From NCBI GenBank assembly GCA_012033205.1, contig JAAUSO010000030.1, positions 1 through 50,065 on the forward strand: a stretch of 50,065 bases of DNA. Direction: 5' to 3'. A program made the position numbers and the translations under genes. Shown in pieces: positions 8,737 through 19,900 of this stretch. This DNA is from Richelia sp. SL_2_1 (GTDB lineage: Bacteria; Cyanobacteriota; Cyanobacteriia; Cyanobacteriales; Nostocaceae). The notes beneath the pieces were generated by a model. It saw only the letters and a program-made list of their open reading frames with translations, was not told where the DNA came from and ran no database searches. Numbering within the stretch: position 1 is the first letter of the stretch; every line of letters starts with the position of its first letter.

Positions 8737-11343
8737 ATGTCAGATTCACTGCCAACTGAACGTAAACAAAAGCGTAATTTATTTAACCCTGGTGTATGGT
8801 TAACTGACCTTACTCCGCAATTTTTCGACCGTTTTCTAGATAAAGTCGGTCTTAAAAGCTTTAAATGGTTGATTGGATTAACATCAATCTTTTCATTACC
8901 TTTGATTGTTACACCATTAGAATTATGGCAACAAGCAGTTGTCGCAGTATTTCTAATTATTCTCGGTCAACTAGTTGTCAGAGCCGAAAAAGACGAATTA
9001 TCCCCAGAAATTAGCCACTATTACCATTTATTCATGGTGTGGCTGAGTTTAGTCACTACTACACGTTACCTTTTTTACCGTACTTCTTATACTCTTAACT
9101 TTAATTCCTGGGTCAATAGTATTGCCTGTATTGTTTTATTCATCGCTGAACTATACGCAATTTTGACCCTTGTACTGGCATATTTTCAAACTTTAAAACT
9201 TAAGGAACGTCAGCCAATTAGTTTAGCTCAAATTCCCTTCGCGGAATGGTTCAGCGTTGATATTTACATCCCCACCTATAACGAGGATGTTGGGATTGTT
9301 CGGAAAACTGCATTAGCAGCCTTGGCTTGCGAATATCCTCGCGGTAAGAAAAAGGTTTATATTCTTGATGATGGTCGTCCTGAAAAGTATCTAGAATACG
9401 ATTCCCGTCGAAAAGAATTCGCCGCAAGACGGGAAGAATTGAGAAAAATGTGTGTCGAACTTGGTTGTATCCTCTTAACTAGGGATAATAACAACCATGC
9501 CAAAGCCGGCAATATTAACCATGCTTTTCAGAAAACAGCGGGTGACTTAGTATTAATTTTAGACTGCGACCACATTCCATCCCGTCAATTTCTGTTGCAT
9601 ACAGTCGGCTTTTTCTATGACTCCAAAGTTTCTTTTGTTCAGACTCCCCATTGGTTTTATAACCCCGATCCCTTCGAGCGTAATTTGCTCACCAGTGGTA
9701 AAATTCCTGTCAATAACGAACTGTTTTATAAAGTTATTCAAAAAGGTAATGATTTTTGGAATGCCTCATTTTTCTGTGGTTCTGCGGCGGTAATTCGTAA
9801 ATCTCATGTTTTAGAAATCGGCGGAATTGCTGTGGAAACGGTGACAGAAGATTGTCATACAGCATTGCGTTTACATTCACGGGGTTATAAGTCTATTTAC
9901 TACGACAAAATCATGATTGCAGGATTAGCCCCGGAAACTTATCCTGCTTATTTGGGTCAGCAAATGCGTTGGGCTAGAGGAATGGCGCAGATTCTTCGTT
10001 TAGAGAATCCCTTATTTAACCCAAAACTCAAGTTAACAATTCCCCAACGCCTTTGTTATTTCAGTGCTACATCTCATTTTTTATACGGTTTTCCGCGAAT
10101 AGTATACGCAATTATACCCACGCTGTTTTTACTGTTTGGTGTTAATCCAGTCCGAGGTTTGGGTTTGGAAACTCTTGCCTATGCCATACCTCATATTATT
10201 CTTTCTCTAAGTACTAATTACATTATTCATAAAAATGCTCGTTTTAGCTTCTGGAATGAAGTTTTTGAATTTGTCATGTCTTTTCAGGTGGGATGGGTAA
10301 CATTAATCGCGTTAATCAATCCCAAGTTCGGTTCTTTTAATGTTACTGACAAAGGTGTAAACGTCACCAAACGCAGTTTCGACTGGAAATCAATGCTCGG
10401 TTTGATCATTGTCGCAGTCTTTGTAGTCCTAGCTTTAGTTGCCGTTCCTTATTGGGTATTACTACGTCCAGAAGATTGGGAAGCTGTTTTCGTTAACACC
10501 ATGTGGTGTGTCTTAAACCTGATTTTAGTCATGGCTGCTCTACTAGTTGCTTACGAAAAACCGCAAATCCGTAAGGAACACCGTTTACAAAGATGTCTCC
10601 CTGTGACAATTTTTAGTTACGACCAAACCATTATCGGCGAAACAATAAATATTTCGGAAACTGGGGCTTTAATTGCCTTAGATTCACAGCCAAATTTACC
10701 AGATGAAATCGAAATTGAGATCACGGGAGATTATGGTAAACAAGTATCTTTAACTGCAAGAATTATCAGATTATCTCCCATTAGCAAGACACGAAACCAC
10801 CTTGCGATTAATTTCGTTAATCTTACCCAACTGCAAAAAGACAACTTATCCTTAATTTTATATTCTGATGTCAAAGAATGGTATTCCCAAAAGCGTAAAT
10901 ATACAGATCGACCAATCGCTTCTTTGGGATTTATCGCTACTAGTTTAATTCGTTCCCTACAGGATATTCAACCAGTCAAACACAAACAGATACGTAAAGA
11001 AGTACTTGCTTTTGGTGAACTATATTTAGATGGCGATCGTTTTACCGGAACAGTCACCGATTTAGGAGTAACGGGGTTGCGTTTGAAACTAGACAGCACA
11101 AAAGCCAAATCTTCGGATAAAGTGCTTGGAGAAAATGATTTGTACAATATGCAAACTATCAAACCACCCGTTGGTTTACTTTTGAGCAAAGAATTAAATA
11201 AATCACAACCCAGTCGATTTATCGCCGAAGTTGAGACTGTACAAGCAGATAATACTGGTAAAATTACTGTCGAATTAAAATTTCCAGATAAATTTAAAGA
11301 CCAGCAAGTTTCAAAAATTAGGCAACTTTTGAAACAACTTTAA
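8737..11343 (+). CDS. bcsA: Cellulose synthase catalytic subunit with two PilZ-like domains
   Basis: The 868-residue membrane GT2 glycosyltransferase has N-terminal helices (about residues 40-165), then a catalytic domain. Visible motifs are DIYIPTYNED (about 174), DDG (211-213), HAKAG (254-258), DCD (276-278), TED (370-372) and Q408-x-x-R411-W412. More membrane helices follow, at about 425-600. The C-terminus has a PilZ domain with R612xxxR616 and N638xS640xxG643, the signature for cyclic-di-GMP binding. A second PilZ-like segment follows at about 750-860, with RK at 753-754 and D775xG777xxG780, and is degenerate. Activity is therefore probably switched by c-di-GMP. UDP-glucose is the expected donor. 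It is the last gene of the operon, convergent with the histidine kinase. Confidence 0.9.
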   Translation: MSDSLPTERKQKRNLFNPGVWLTDLTPQFFDRFLDKVGLKSFKWLIGLTSIFSLPLIVTPLELWQQAVVAVFLIILGQLVVRAEKDELSPEISHYYHLFMVWLSLVTTTRYLFYRTSYTLNFNSWVNSIACIVLFIAELYAILTLVLAYFQTLKLKERQPISLAQIPFAEWFSVDIYIPTYNEDVGIVRKTALAALACEYPRGKKKVYILDDGRPEKYLEYDSRRKEFAARREELRKMCVELGCILLTRDNNNHAKAGNINHAFQKTAGDLVLILDCDHIPSRQFLLHTVGFFYDSKVSFVQTPHWFYNPDPFERNLLTSGKIPVNNELFYKVIQKGNDFWNASFFCGSAAVIRKSHVLEIGGIAVETVTEDCHTALRLHSRGYKSIYYDKIMIAGLAPETYPAYLGQQMRWARGMAQILRLENPLFNPKLKLTIPQRLCYFSATSHFLYGFPRIVYAIIPTLFLLFGVNPVRGLGLETLAYAIPHIILSLSTNYIIHKNARFSFWNEVFEFVMSFQVGWVTLIALINPKFGSFNVTDKGVNVTKRSFDWKSMLGLIIVAVFVVLALVAVPYWVLLRPEDWEAVFVNTMWCVLNLILVMAALLVAYEKPQIRKEHRLQRCLPVTIFSYDQTIIGETINISETGALIALDSQPNLPDEIEIEITGDYGKQVSLTARIIRLSPISKTRNHLAINFVNLTQLQKDNLSLILYSDVKEWYSQKRKYTDRPIASLGFIATSLIRSLQDIQPVKHKQIRKEVLAFGELYLDGDRFTGTVTDLGVTGLRLKLDSTKAKSSDKVLGENDLYNMQTIKPPVGLLLSKELNKSQPSRFIAEVETVQADNTGKITVELKFPDKFKDQQVSKIRQLLKQL

Positions 11344-11390
11344 ATAGTTGACAGTTGAGAGTGATTAGTTGATGGTGAATAGTGGTTGGT

Positions 11391-11425
11391 TGATAACTGA
11401 TCACTGATCACTGATCACTGATAAT
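11391..11425. repeat. TGATCAC heptamer array between convergent genes
   Basis: Five tandem heptamers (TGATAAC, TGATCAC three times, TGATAAT) fill the short gap between the convergent bcsA and histidine kinase genes. Because TGATCA is itself a palindrome, the array can pair with itself and may act as a two-way terminator. No other terminator is visible here. Confidence 0.8.
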
Positions 11426-11437
11426 TTCTCCTCATCC

Positions 11438-13174
11438 TTAACCTTCCGACTCGTTGTCTGGGCTTGAAACCATAACGGGTTGCTGGTAAAGGGGTAATGT
11501 AAAGGTAACTGTGGAACCTAGTCCTTCACCTAAGCTGTAAAAATGTACTTCGCCACCCATTGCTTCTACTAATTTTTGAGATATGGTTAATCCTAAGCCG
11601 GTACCTCCATATTGACGGGTACGGGAACCATCGACTTGGGAAAATAATTGAAATAATTTGTCTTGCTGGTCTAAAGAAACACCGATTCCTGTATCTACTA
11701 CCCGTACTTTTACCATGCCAGGGAATTCTTGCTCTTTAAATATGACTTTTTTACGGACTACATCGGCGGTAACGGTTATATGTCCTTCATGGGTAAATTT
11801 TATCGCATTACCCACTAGATTTATCATTACTTGTTTGAGACGAAGATAATCGCTGTAGACGATAATTTGATCATTGGTATCGGGTAACTGCATCCCGAAG
11901 CTGAGATTTTTTTGCTCCGCTTGTATACGCATGAAGTTTTCCACATCGCTGAATAACTCATCCAGTTTCACTGGACTAAGTTCTAACTCCATTTTACCTG
12001 CTTCTATTTTGGCGAAATCGAGAATATCGTTGATTACATTCAGTAGATGTAAGGATGATTTATGAGCTTCTCCGAGGAAAAGGGATTGTTCTTCTTCATC
12101 ATCCGCCATTCCGTCCAAAACCAGCTTTAAAAAGCCAATCATGCCATTTAATGGTGTACGGATTTCGTGAGAAACGTTAGCAAGAAACTCGCTTTTGAGT
12201 CGTGAAGCTTCTTCTGCTTGCTGACGGGCTAATTCTAGTTCTTTGTACAAAGTCGCGTGGGCGATGGCGGTACCAATTTGATCTGCTGCTTCTTTGGTTA
12301 ATTCAAGCTCTTTTGCTGACAAGTACGAGCAATCTGCTCCCAAACTCAAAACGATTAAGCTATTGGGTTGCTCTTGATGGGAAGTTGCGACTATTAGTAG
12401 TTTCTCTGCTTGAAATAATGAATCTTTTGTTTGCTCTACTATAACTGGCTTGAGAGTATTTAAAGCTTGAGTAAACCCAACTTCAGTAAGTACATCTATT
12501 TCACATCCCAACATTGAATTAGTCCCAGGCTGGAACGATTCAGCAATTACACGTATTTTGGACTTGCCATAATAAGGAAATATAATACAGCGCTTCGGTT
12601 TTAATGTAGTACCCAAACTATCAACAGTTTGCTGCCAAATAATATTTAAATCCAGGGTTCGTCGGATATTTCTAGTAATATTATTAATCAGTTTCTGGTA
12701 TTCCTGGGAGCGAATATTTTCTTTTGAATGGCTAGATTTGGGTGCCAGTTCGATGTTATTTTTACTGGCTGCAACCTGCAACAACCTTCCCATTACCAAT
12801 ACTGATGTTGCAGCGTTGCCTAAAACTGGCATAATCGCAGTTATCAGCAACTCTAATTCTACGCTTCCTTGTGAGTAGTTAAACCAACACTGATACTTTT
12901 GGGGAGTCAAAGTTGTTAATACTCGCTCCAGATGTGATAGATAAGCCACTTTATCAATTGGAGCGAAATGATGGCGATCGCCATCATTAACTATACATTC
13001 TGGCGTTAATCCTAAACGTTCACTCTGCTGCAAAAAGAACGAGAGGTAACGCCCCGTTGCATCTTGAATGTACACCAATTCAGCCCCCAAACAAGCTAAT
13101 GGGTTGGTGCGCTCAGTAACAGATTCCAAATTTTCGGACAATAGCGGTGATTGAGAATTTGCAGCAATGCTCAT
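11438..13174 (-). CDS. PAS-GAF sensor histidine kinase
   Basis: The 578-residue protein starts with a PAS-like region (about 28-130), then a GAF-like domain (about 170-310), a coiled segment and a complete kinase core. The phospho-acceptor is H336 in the H box SHEIRTPLNG. The N box is at N456, the G1 box is D494TGIG and the G2 box is GGTGLGL (523-529). There is no receiver domain and no membrane helix, so it is a cytoplasmic sensor. It probably phosphorylates a response regulator encoded elsewhere; none is adjacent. It faces the bcs operon tail to tail, and a role in controlling exopolysaccharide is possible but unproven. Confidence 0.9.
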   Translation of the reverse strand: MSIAANSQSPLLSENLESVTERTNPLACLGAELVYIQDATGRYLSFFLQQSERLGLTPECIVNDGDRHHFAPIDKVAYLSHLERVLTTLTPQKYQCWFNYSQGSVELELLITAIMPVLGNAATSVLVMGRLLQVAASKNNIELAPKSSHSKENIRSQEYQKLINNITRNIRRTLDLNIIWQQTVDSLGTTLKPKRCIIFPYYGKSKIRVIAESFQPGTNSMLGCEIDVLTEVGFTQALNTLKPVIVEQTKDSLFQAEKLLIVATSHQEQPNSLIVLSLGADCSYLSAKELELTKEAADQIGTAIAHATLYKELELARQQAEEASRLKSEFLANVSHEIRTPLNGMIGFLKLVLDGMADDEEEQSLFLGEAHKSSLHLLNVINDILDFAKIEAGKMELELSPVKLDELFSDVENFMRIQAEQKNLSFGMQLPDTNDQIIVYSDYLRLKQVMINLVGNAIKFTHEGHITVTADVVRKKVIFKEQEFPGMVKVRVVDTGIGVSLDQQDKLFQLFSQVDGSRTRQYGGTGLGLTISQKLVEAMGGEVHFYSLGEGLGSTVTFTLPLYQQPVMVSSPDNESEG

Positions 13175-13322
13175 GACTGGAGTGGAATAGAAACAGTATG
13201 ACCCAAAGAAGTTGTGCTAATAACTGCTTAAAGTTTGGCATAAAATTTTACAGCTTTAGCAGACTTTTTGGGAATTTTTATTGTATTTCCCCGAATCAGT
13301 CGCCAAAAATTAATCATATCTC

Positions 13323-13568
13323 TCAATCGTTCCACTCACCCCTCGGTGGTACTTTAATTCGATGAGGAGTGCGTGTTAGTTCATCATCTCTGGGAATATC
13401 ACCGCGCAGCCATTGACGCAGCGCCACTTCAATCACTTTAGAGGGATCATTACTCAAGTGATTAATTTTTTCTAATAACTCCGAATCCAAGCGGATCGCA
13501 ACTTCGACTTTTTCAGATAATTCGGATAATATATTTTCCGCGAAATCTGGTCTTTCTTCCATATTCAT
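13323..13568 (-). CDS. Small ribbon-helix-helix-type protein
   Basis: The 81-residue product contains VEVAIRLDSELLEKINHL followed by KVIEVALRQWL (about residues 20-54). This is a strand-helix-helix pattern typical of CopG/Arc-type DNA-binding proteins and of many antitoxins. A basic, proline-containing tail follows. No toxin gene lies on either side, so it is either a stand-alone regulator or an orphan antitoxin. A second possible start is the Met at residue 3. It reads the same way as the histidine kinase 149 bases downstream, but co-transcription is uncertain. Confidence 0.55.
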   Translation of the reverse strand: MNMEERPDFAENILSELSEKVEVAIRLDSELLEKINHLSNDPSKVIEVALRQWLRGDIPRDDELTRTPHRIKVPPRGEWND

Positions 13569-14203
13569 AGCTAATCTTCTCTGCGCGTTATTTGTTCCAA
13601 GGTTGTGGAAAACAGTTTTACATAACTGTTACTACTTCTTACTGCATCAAGTCATCAAAAAACCTTGCGTTTCGGATACCCCTTTCTCTGCCTTAAAGCA
13701 TGGGAAAGTAATTCCTTTTAACAGTTATCAGTGATCAGTCACGTTTATATTTGGGAAAGGGCTAGTTGGCAGCCGTATTAAGGTTGTCGGCGTTGGAGTA
13801 TTGGTTTAAATAGAACACCATACGCCCGTGTTTACTGTTTACTGTTCACTGTTCACTGTTTTAACGTGGTTCAGTTCAGAATTTAGACGAATCGGACTGC
13901 ACTAATTACAAGCCCCGAATTTGAGTTGTGAATTATGAGATTTGCTTTAACTGGGAGTCCCTGACGTTTATTTTACGCTTTCACAATAACAATACCAGTA
14001 CTAAATAAATAGTCTTTGATCTTTTCTATAAATAAAGTTAAAGTTTAAAGGCTTAAGGTCAAAGGTCAAAGGGCATAATTTGTCTCTCCTCATCCATCTC
14101 CTTGTCCTACAATAAAAGCAGCGTATTTTCCAATAAAGCATTACAATACTTAAAGTAAATAGCTTTTTTCCAAAAGATTGCAGAATACAGCTTTAATAAG
14201 TAT
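13569..14203. other. Intergenic region upstream of lepA
   Basis: These 635 bases hold no convincing gene. Four heptamers (TTTACTG twice, TTCACTG twice) lie at 13831-13858, and short repeats of GGTCAAA occur near 14055-14075. Promoters for lepA and for the divergent small gene must lie here, but I see no clear -35/-10 pair. Confidence 0.5.
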
Positions 14204-16023
14204 ATGACTGACGTTCCCGCAGCTCGCATTCGTAATTTTTGCATTATCGCTCACATTGACCACGGGAAATCAACTCTGGCTGACCGACTTCTACAAACCA
14301 CTGGTACCGTGGAAAATCGGCAGATGAAAGAGCAGTTTCTCGATAATATGGATTTAGAACGGGAGCGCGGCATTACTATTAAGCTGCAAGCTGCCCGAAT
14401 GAATTACACTGCTCAAGATGGTCAGGAGTATGTCCTAAATCTTATTGACACTCCCGGACATGTGGACTTCTCTTATGAGGTGTCCCGCAGCTTAGTAGCC
14501 TGCGAAGGAGCGCTGTTAGTGGTTGATGCTTCCCAAGGTGTAGAAGCTCAAACTTTAGCTAATGTTTATTTGGCTATTGAAAATAATTTAGAAATTATCC
14601 CGGTTTTAAATAAAATTGATTTACCGGGTGCTGAGCCGGAACGGGTAATTGGTGAAATTGAAGAAATTATCGGTTTGGATTGCAGCGGTGCGATTCTGGC
14701 TTCGGCGAAGGAAGGCATCGGTATTCCCGAAATTTTAGAAGCGATTGTCGAACGAGTACCGCAGCCCCAGAATACTGTTGATGAGCCTTTACGAGCGTTG
14801 ATTTTTGATAGTTATTATGATAGCTATCGGGGAGTAGTTGTTTACTTCCGGGTGATGGATGGCACGGTGAAAACTGGCGATAAAGTCTATCTGATGGCTT
14901 CTGAGAAGGAATATGAAATTGATGAGTTGGGGGTGCTTTCTCCGACTCAAAAGCCGGTGGATGAACTTCATGCTGGGGAAGTTGGTTATTTTGCAGCGGC
15001 AATTAAAGCTGTGGCAGATGCGCGGGTTGGAGATACAATTACTTTAAGTAAAGCTAAAGCTCTACAGGCTTTACCCGGTTATGCAGAAGCCAAACCGATG
15101 GTTTTTTGCGGAATGTTCCCCATCGATTCCGATCAGTTTAAGGATTTACGGGAAGCTTTAGAAAAACTTAAGCTGAATGATGCAGCTTTACAATTTGAAC
15201 CGGAAACTTCTAGTGCTATGGGTTTTGGTTTTCGTTGTGGATTCTTGGGTTTGCTACACATGGAAATTGTCCAAGAGCGTTTGGAGCGCGAATATAATCT
15301 TGATTTAATTATTACTGCTCCTTCTGTTGTTTACCGGGTAATTACTAATAAGGGCGAAGAAGTTTACATTGATAATCCCAGTAATTTACCTTCTCCTAAC
15401 GAACGGGAAAAAATTGAGGAACCCTACGTTAAGGTTGAAATGATTACACCGGAAACCTATGTGGGTACTTTAATGGAGTTATCCCAAGGTCGTCGGGGTA
15501 TATTTAAAGATATGAAATATCTTACTCAAGGACGGACGACGTTAACTTATGAGTTACCTTTAGCCGAAGTTGTCACCGACTTTTTTGACCAGATGAAATC
15601 GCGATCGCGTGGTTGTATGCTAGTATGGAATATCAGTTGATTGGTTATCGTGAAAATCATTTGGTAAAGTTGGATTTGATGATTAACGGCGACCCAGTTG
15701 ACTCTTTAGCAATGATTGTCCACCGTGATAAGGCTTATCATGTTGGTAGGTCAATGGCAGAAAAATTAAAGGAATTAATTCCCCGTCATCAATTTAAAGT
15801 GCCAATTCAAGCGGCAATTGGTAGTAAGATAATAGCCTCAGAACATATTCCAGCATTGCGGAAGGATGTGTTAGCCAAATGTTACGGTGGTGATATCAGT
15901 CGGAAGAAAAAACTTTTACAGAAGCAAGCTAAAGGTAAGAAGCGCATGAAGTCTGTGGGTACAGTAGATGTTCCTCAGGAAGCTTTTATGGCTGTATTGA
16001 AGTTAGATCAGCAAAATCCCTAA
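14204..16023 (+). pseudogene. lepA: Elongation factor 4 (LepA), interrupted by a 2-nt insertion
   Basis: EF4 is a ribosome-associated translational GTPase that promotes back-translocation or initiation fidelity. The first frame encodes the G domain ([14 protein letters not shown]2 [20 protein letters not shown]) through most of the fold. It ends at RSRG (residue 470), then reads CMLVWNIS and stops. The C-terminal domain ([20 protein letters not shown] to the conserved basic tail [10 protein letters not shown]) continues in another frame. Removing bases 15614-15615 (TG) joins the two into a 605-residue protein, the normal EF4 length. The break lies eight bases after a HIP1 site. It could be a genuine mutation (lepA is often dispensable) or a sequence error. 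A programmed -1 shift would insert one extra leucine and is less likely. Confidence 0.9.
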
Positions 16024-16035
16024 CCCGATAATTGT

Positions 16036-16061
16036 GTAGAGACGTTGCAGTGCAACGTCTC
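16036..16061. repeat. GAGACGTTGCA palindrome after lepA
   Basis: GTGTA precedes GAGACGTTGCA (16039-16049), one G, then TGCAACGTCTC (16051-16061). It belongs to the same dispersed family as 8592-8614 and sits 15 bases after the lepA stop. Confidence 0.85.
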
Positions 16062-16125
16062 CCCCATTTAGAATTCTACCGAGTAATTCCGTGAAATTAT
16101 ATTTTGATTACAAAATTACAGGAGG

Positions 16126-16160
16126 AAATCGCCCGTTCTCGAAAATAGTACGGGCGATTT
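16126..16160 (+). terminator. Terminator hairpin downstream of lepA
   Basis: An 11-bp perfect stem, AAATCGCCCGT (16126-16136) with ACGGGCGATTT (16150-16160), encloses a 13-base loop and is followed by TGTTA. The run of A before and T after makes it usable on either strand. It most likely ends the lepA transcript. Confidence 0.75.
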
Positions 16161-16337
16161 TGTTAAGAAGTTAGGATTATCTTTATAATACCTAGTATTT
16201 AGCCAATTGACACATTATTTTCAGTTTGTAATCAAGATTTGAGTATTTACGACAAAAAAAGCTTGCTTTAGTTAGTTAGTAGGTTGAATTAGACAGCAAA
16301 ACCAATTGGGAATTGTCATTCTTAATTTACCGAAAAC

Positions 16338-16377
16338 TTAGGGTTTAAAGCCCCGTGCTTGTAGCACGGCTTTTATT
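16338..16377. repeat. AAAGCC/GGCTTTT hairpin, possible IS200/IS605 right-end relic
   Basis: The sequence AAAGCC-c-CGTGCT, loop TGT, AGCACG-GCTTTT forms a strong hairpin at about 16349-16376. It resembles the subterminal hairpins at the right ends of cyanobacterial IS200/IS605 elements. A minus-strand 72-codon frame ends here with no recognisable transposase motif. I see no TnpA or TnpB, so this may equally be an ordinary terminator. Confidence 0.35.
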
Positions 16378-16915
16378 TCTGAGTTTTTGTTATCTTTCGT
16401 TCTAACATTGGGCAGAAGATTACCGAAAAAAACCGATGCTTGAAGCAGAGTACACTTATTGAAAGAGCTAAACAGAAATAGGTAATTTCCCAGCGGGATA
16501 GGAGTAATAATTTTGTAAGCCAACAAAACCGATTGTATGTAAGCAATATTATCCAAGATGGTAATATTGGGTTACTAGTCCAACCTACCCATATCTCTCA
16601 AACAACATAAATTCAATCTTGCGGAGGAAGAAATAAAACAACTGTGCAATTATACTTGATTTATTTTCTAGCCTTTGTATAAGTTTGGATAAAAATATAT
16701 AAATATTCCAAAAGATAAAATGTCATAAAATACCGAGATTTTTGTTACCTAAAAGTATTAATTATGATGGCTATAGGAAAAAAATCAAAAAATAAAAAAG
16801 TAAACAATTAACCTTGTATAAACTTATAAAAGCGTATCATAATACCGAAAATATCTTTACTCTAAGTATTGATATCGATGGAAAAATGTCGCGCTCTACC
16901 TAGTTTAAATCAGTC
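16378..16915. other. AT-rich intergenic region before tamB
   Basis: No gene or clear signal is visible in these 538 bases. Base composition becomes very AT-rich from about 16650 to 16860, as expected for a promoter region of the large gene that follows. No convincing promoter boxes were identified. Confidence 0.4.
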
Positions 16916-19900
16916 ATGACACCGCCAAATACTCCTCCCGAATCTGATTCCCAAGCCGCACCAAATCAGCCAAGAAAGCGGGTTTGGCTGCGTAAGACGA
17001 TTACAATTACAGGTGTTTCTCTTCTGGGTTTAAGTATTGTTGGTTATTTTAGTTTAGATGATTGGATTCGTCGCAAGTTACCACCTTTATTAGATGAGCA
17101 ACTCAGTGAATTCATTAATCGTGAAGTAAAGGTTGGTGAGGTAAGAAGTTGGTCGATTACTGGTGTAAGATTAGAAAACTCTTCGATTCCGGCGACTGAA
17201 AATGACCCAAATTATGTTAAAACTAAAGCTGTAGATATCGGATTTAATCCAATTGGGCTGTTGTTTACTCAGACGCTTCCTTTAAGAATAACTTTGATTG
17301 AACCGGATGTTTATATTGAGGAAGATAAGCAAGGGGAATGGATTCGGCTGAATTTGGATAAGGGTGAAGGGGAACTTCCCTTTGATATTGATGCTAAAAT
17401 TCAATTGCAAAGAGCGAAGGTTGCTGTACTTCCTCAAGCTTTGAAGAATCCTGTTGTTATCGAGCAAATCAACGGGTTTCTTAATTACAGTCAAAATCAA
17501 CCATTAGTATTACGGTATGGTGTGAATGCACCGTTTGTTAAGGGAAAGTTGGATATTGATGGTGAAACTCTGTTAAATAGTTGGAAGAGTCAGATTAATG
17601 CCAGGATTGATAACCTTTCTTTACCGGATTTGAGTAATTATGTCAAAGATAATATTCCGGTAACAATTCCCAGCGGTGAGTTAAATGCTAATTTGGAAAT
17701 TGATTTACCGAGTTTATCTGAATTACCTTTTGTGAAGGGTACTGCAAATTTACAGCGTTTACAGGTAAAATCTCCACAGTTGAAAGTTCCTGTTAATGCT
17801 ACTGCTAATTTACGATTTGATGGACAAAAGGTTAGTTTTGCGGAAACTAGAGCTAGTTATGGTAATTTAATTGCTGCTGTTTCTGGAAACCTAGATTTAA
17901 ATCAAGGTTTTGATTTAAAGGTTGATACGAATTCTTTTAATATTGCAAACCTATTGAAAACAACTTCTATAAAATCTCCGATAAATGTAGATGGTAATTT
18001 ACAAGCACAGTTTTTAGTTAAGGGAGATGCACAGAATCCCATTTTACTGGGTAATGTTATCAGTCAACGGGGGATAGTTATAGATAAAACGGTATTTAGT
18101 AGAGTTAATGCGATATTTGGTGGTAATTTACAACAGGTTGTTTTAGATGAATTTCGCGCTACTCCAGTAATGGGTGGTGATATCCGAGCTAAGGGTGAGG
18201 TTTCATTCCCTGCATCGTTACCATCCGTTAAGGATTTTAGTAAATCGAAGATAGCTTTAGATTTTGATGCTCTAATTCCTAATACTGGAGAAATTGTTGC
18301 GGACTATGGTGTTACCGATGATATGCTAAAGTTGGGAAATTTATCAGCAGAAGGTAAAGTTAGCGGTACTTTAGGAAATCCTCAAGCTATTTTATCGTGG
18401 AAGTTACCACAAGCTCAAACTCAAGGGGTTGGGCAAGTTTCTGGTAGTGGTGAAGTTAATTTAAAAGGAAATTTAGTTACTTTAGAGAATACGACTTTAC
18501 AAACTGCTGACGGTAAAGTAAATGTTGATGGTAGAGCCAATTTCGCTACAAATAATTGGAATGCTGCTATTCGTGCTAATTCTTTAAGTTTAAATCCGTT
18601 TTTAGCAAAAATTGAAAATGTCGGGGAAAGGATAAGAAAGACTCCCATATTTTTACGACGGGGTGAGGTAGAGTTAGCGGGAAGTTTGAATAATTTTGAC
18701 GCTGGGAATATTCGAGGTGATATCGATTTAGATTTGAATCTTAATCAAGGTAATGTTGCTGTCAACGGGAATTTAAATCGAGGTATATTAACAGCGAATG
18801 CTAATGCTGCGGGAATTGGTTTAAATCAACTTCTACCGGAGTTACCATTACCAGTCACGGTGGCAAATTCTCAAGTTAATGTTTCGGGTAGGGTACAACA
18901 GTTAATTAATTTTGAATCGATTGATAGTTTAGATAGTTTTCGAGCTTCTGTTAATGGAAATTTGATTTTACCGGAAGTTAAGGGAAACAGTAGAATCAAT
19001 TTTAATGGTAATGGGAATTTTGCAACTAAAAATTGGAATTTAGTCGCGAATGCCAATTCTTTACCTGTGAATGCTTTATTATCGGCAGCACAAAGAAAGC
19101 AATTTCGATTAAATCAACCAGTGACTTTACAGCGAGGTAATGTCAGATTAGCTGGAAATTTGGATATTATAGATAATTTCGATTTGAATCAGGTAGATGG
19201 TACTGCTGATTTAAACTTGAGCGTTAATAATGGTAGAGTCGCAGTTAACGGTAATTTGAATCAAGGTATATTACAAGCGAATGTCAATGCGAATAATATT
19301 CGAGCAAATAGGTTTTTACCGGAATTACCTTTACCAATTAACCTCGCAAATGCTCAAGTTAACCTTTCTGGTAGAGTAAATCAACTTTTAGAATATGATT
19401 CAATCGAAAATTTAGATAAATTAAATAGTTTTCAAGCTACTGCTAACGGACAATTAATTTTACCGGGTAGTAGAGGTAATATCAATTTTAATGTCAATGG
19501 TAATTTAGCAACTAATAATTTACAAGCTGTGGCAACTGCGAATAGAGTTTCCTTAAATCAACTTGTTCCAGATTCGTCTTTACCTGTAACTCTAAATAAT
19601 AGTACCGTTAATTTAACGGGTAAGATAGACCAACTACTTGTAAACAACTTTGAAAACCTTAATGCTAATCTCAATGCAAATCTAGTAGTTGCTCAAGGTA
19701 CAGTAAACGCGATCGCAAATCTCAATGATGGTAAAATTGCTAGTAATATCAATGCGAATAACGTTAATACACCGTTATTGTGTCGCAGCTTTAATATATC
19801 TTGTCCCCAACTTTCCCAGTTATATGCAAAATTAAATTTAACCGGAGAGGTAAAAGCTTGGATGGAAGGCAATCCGATTTTAATTCAAGCAAATCAAGTT

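Noticed and set aside
15601-15640. Programmed frameshift in lepA
   Set aside because: There is no slippery heptamer or stimulatory pairing, and the -1 product would carry an extra residue in a nearly invariant segment. A mutation or sequence error is simpler.
16338-16556. 72-codon minus-strand frame before tamB
   Set aside because: No conserved motif, and its end is simply the hairpin sequence. I treat it as non-coding.
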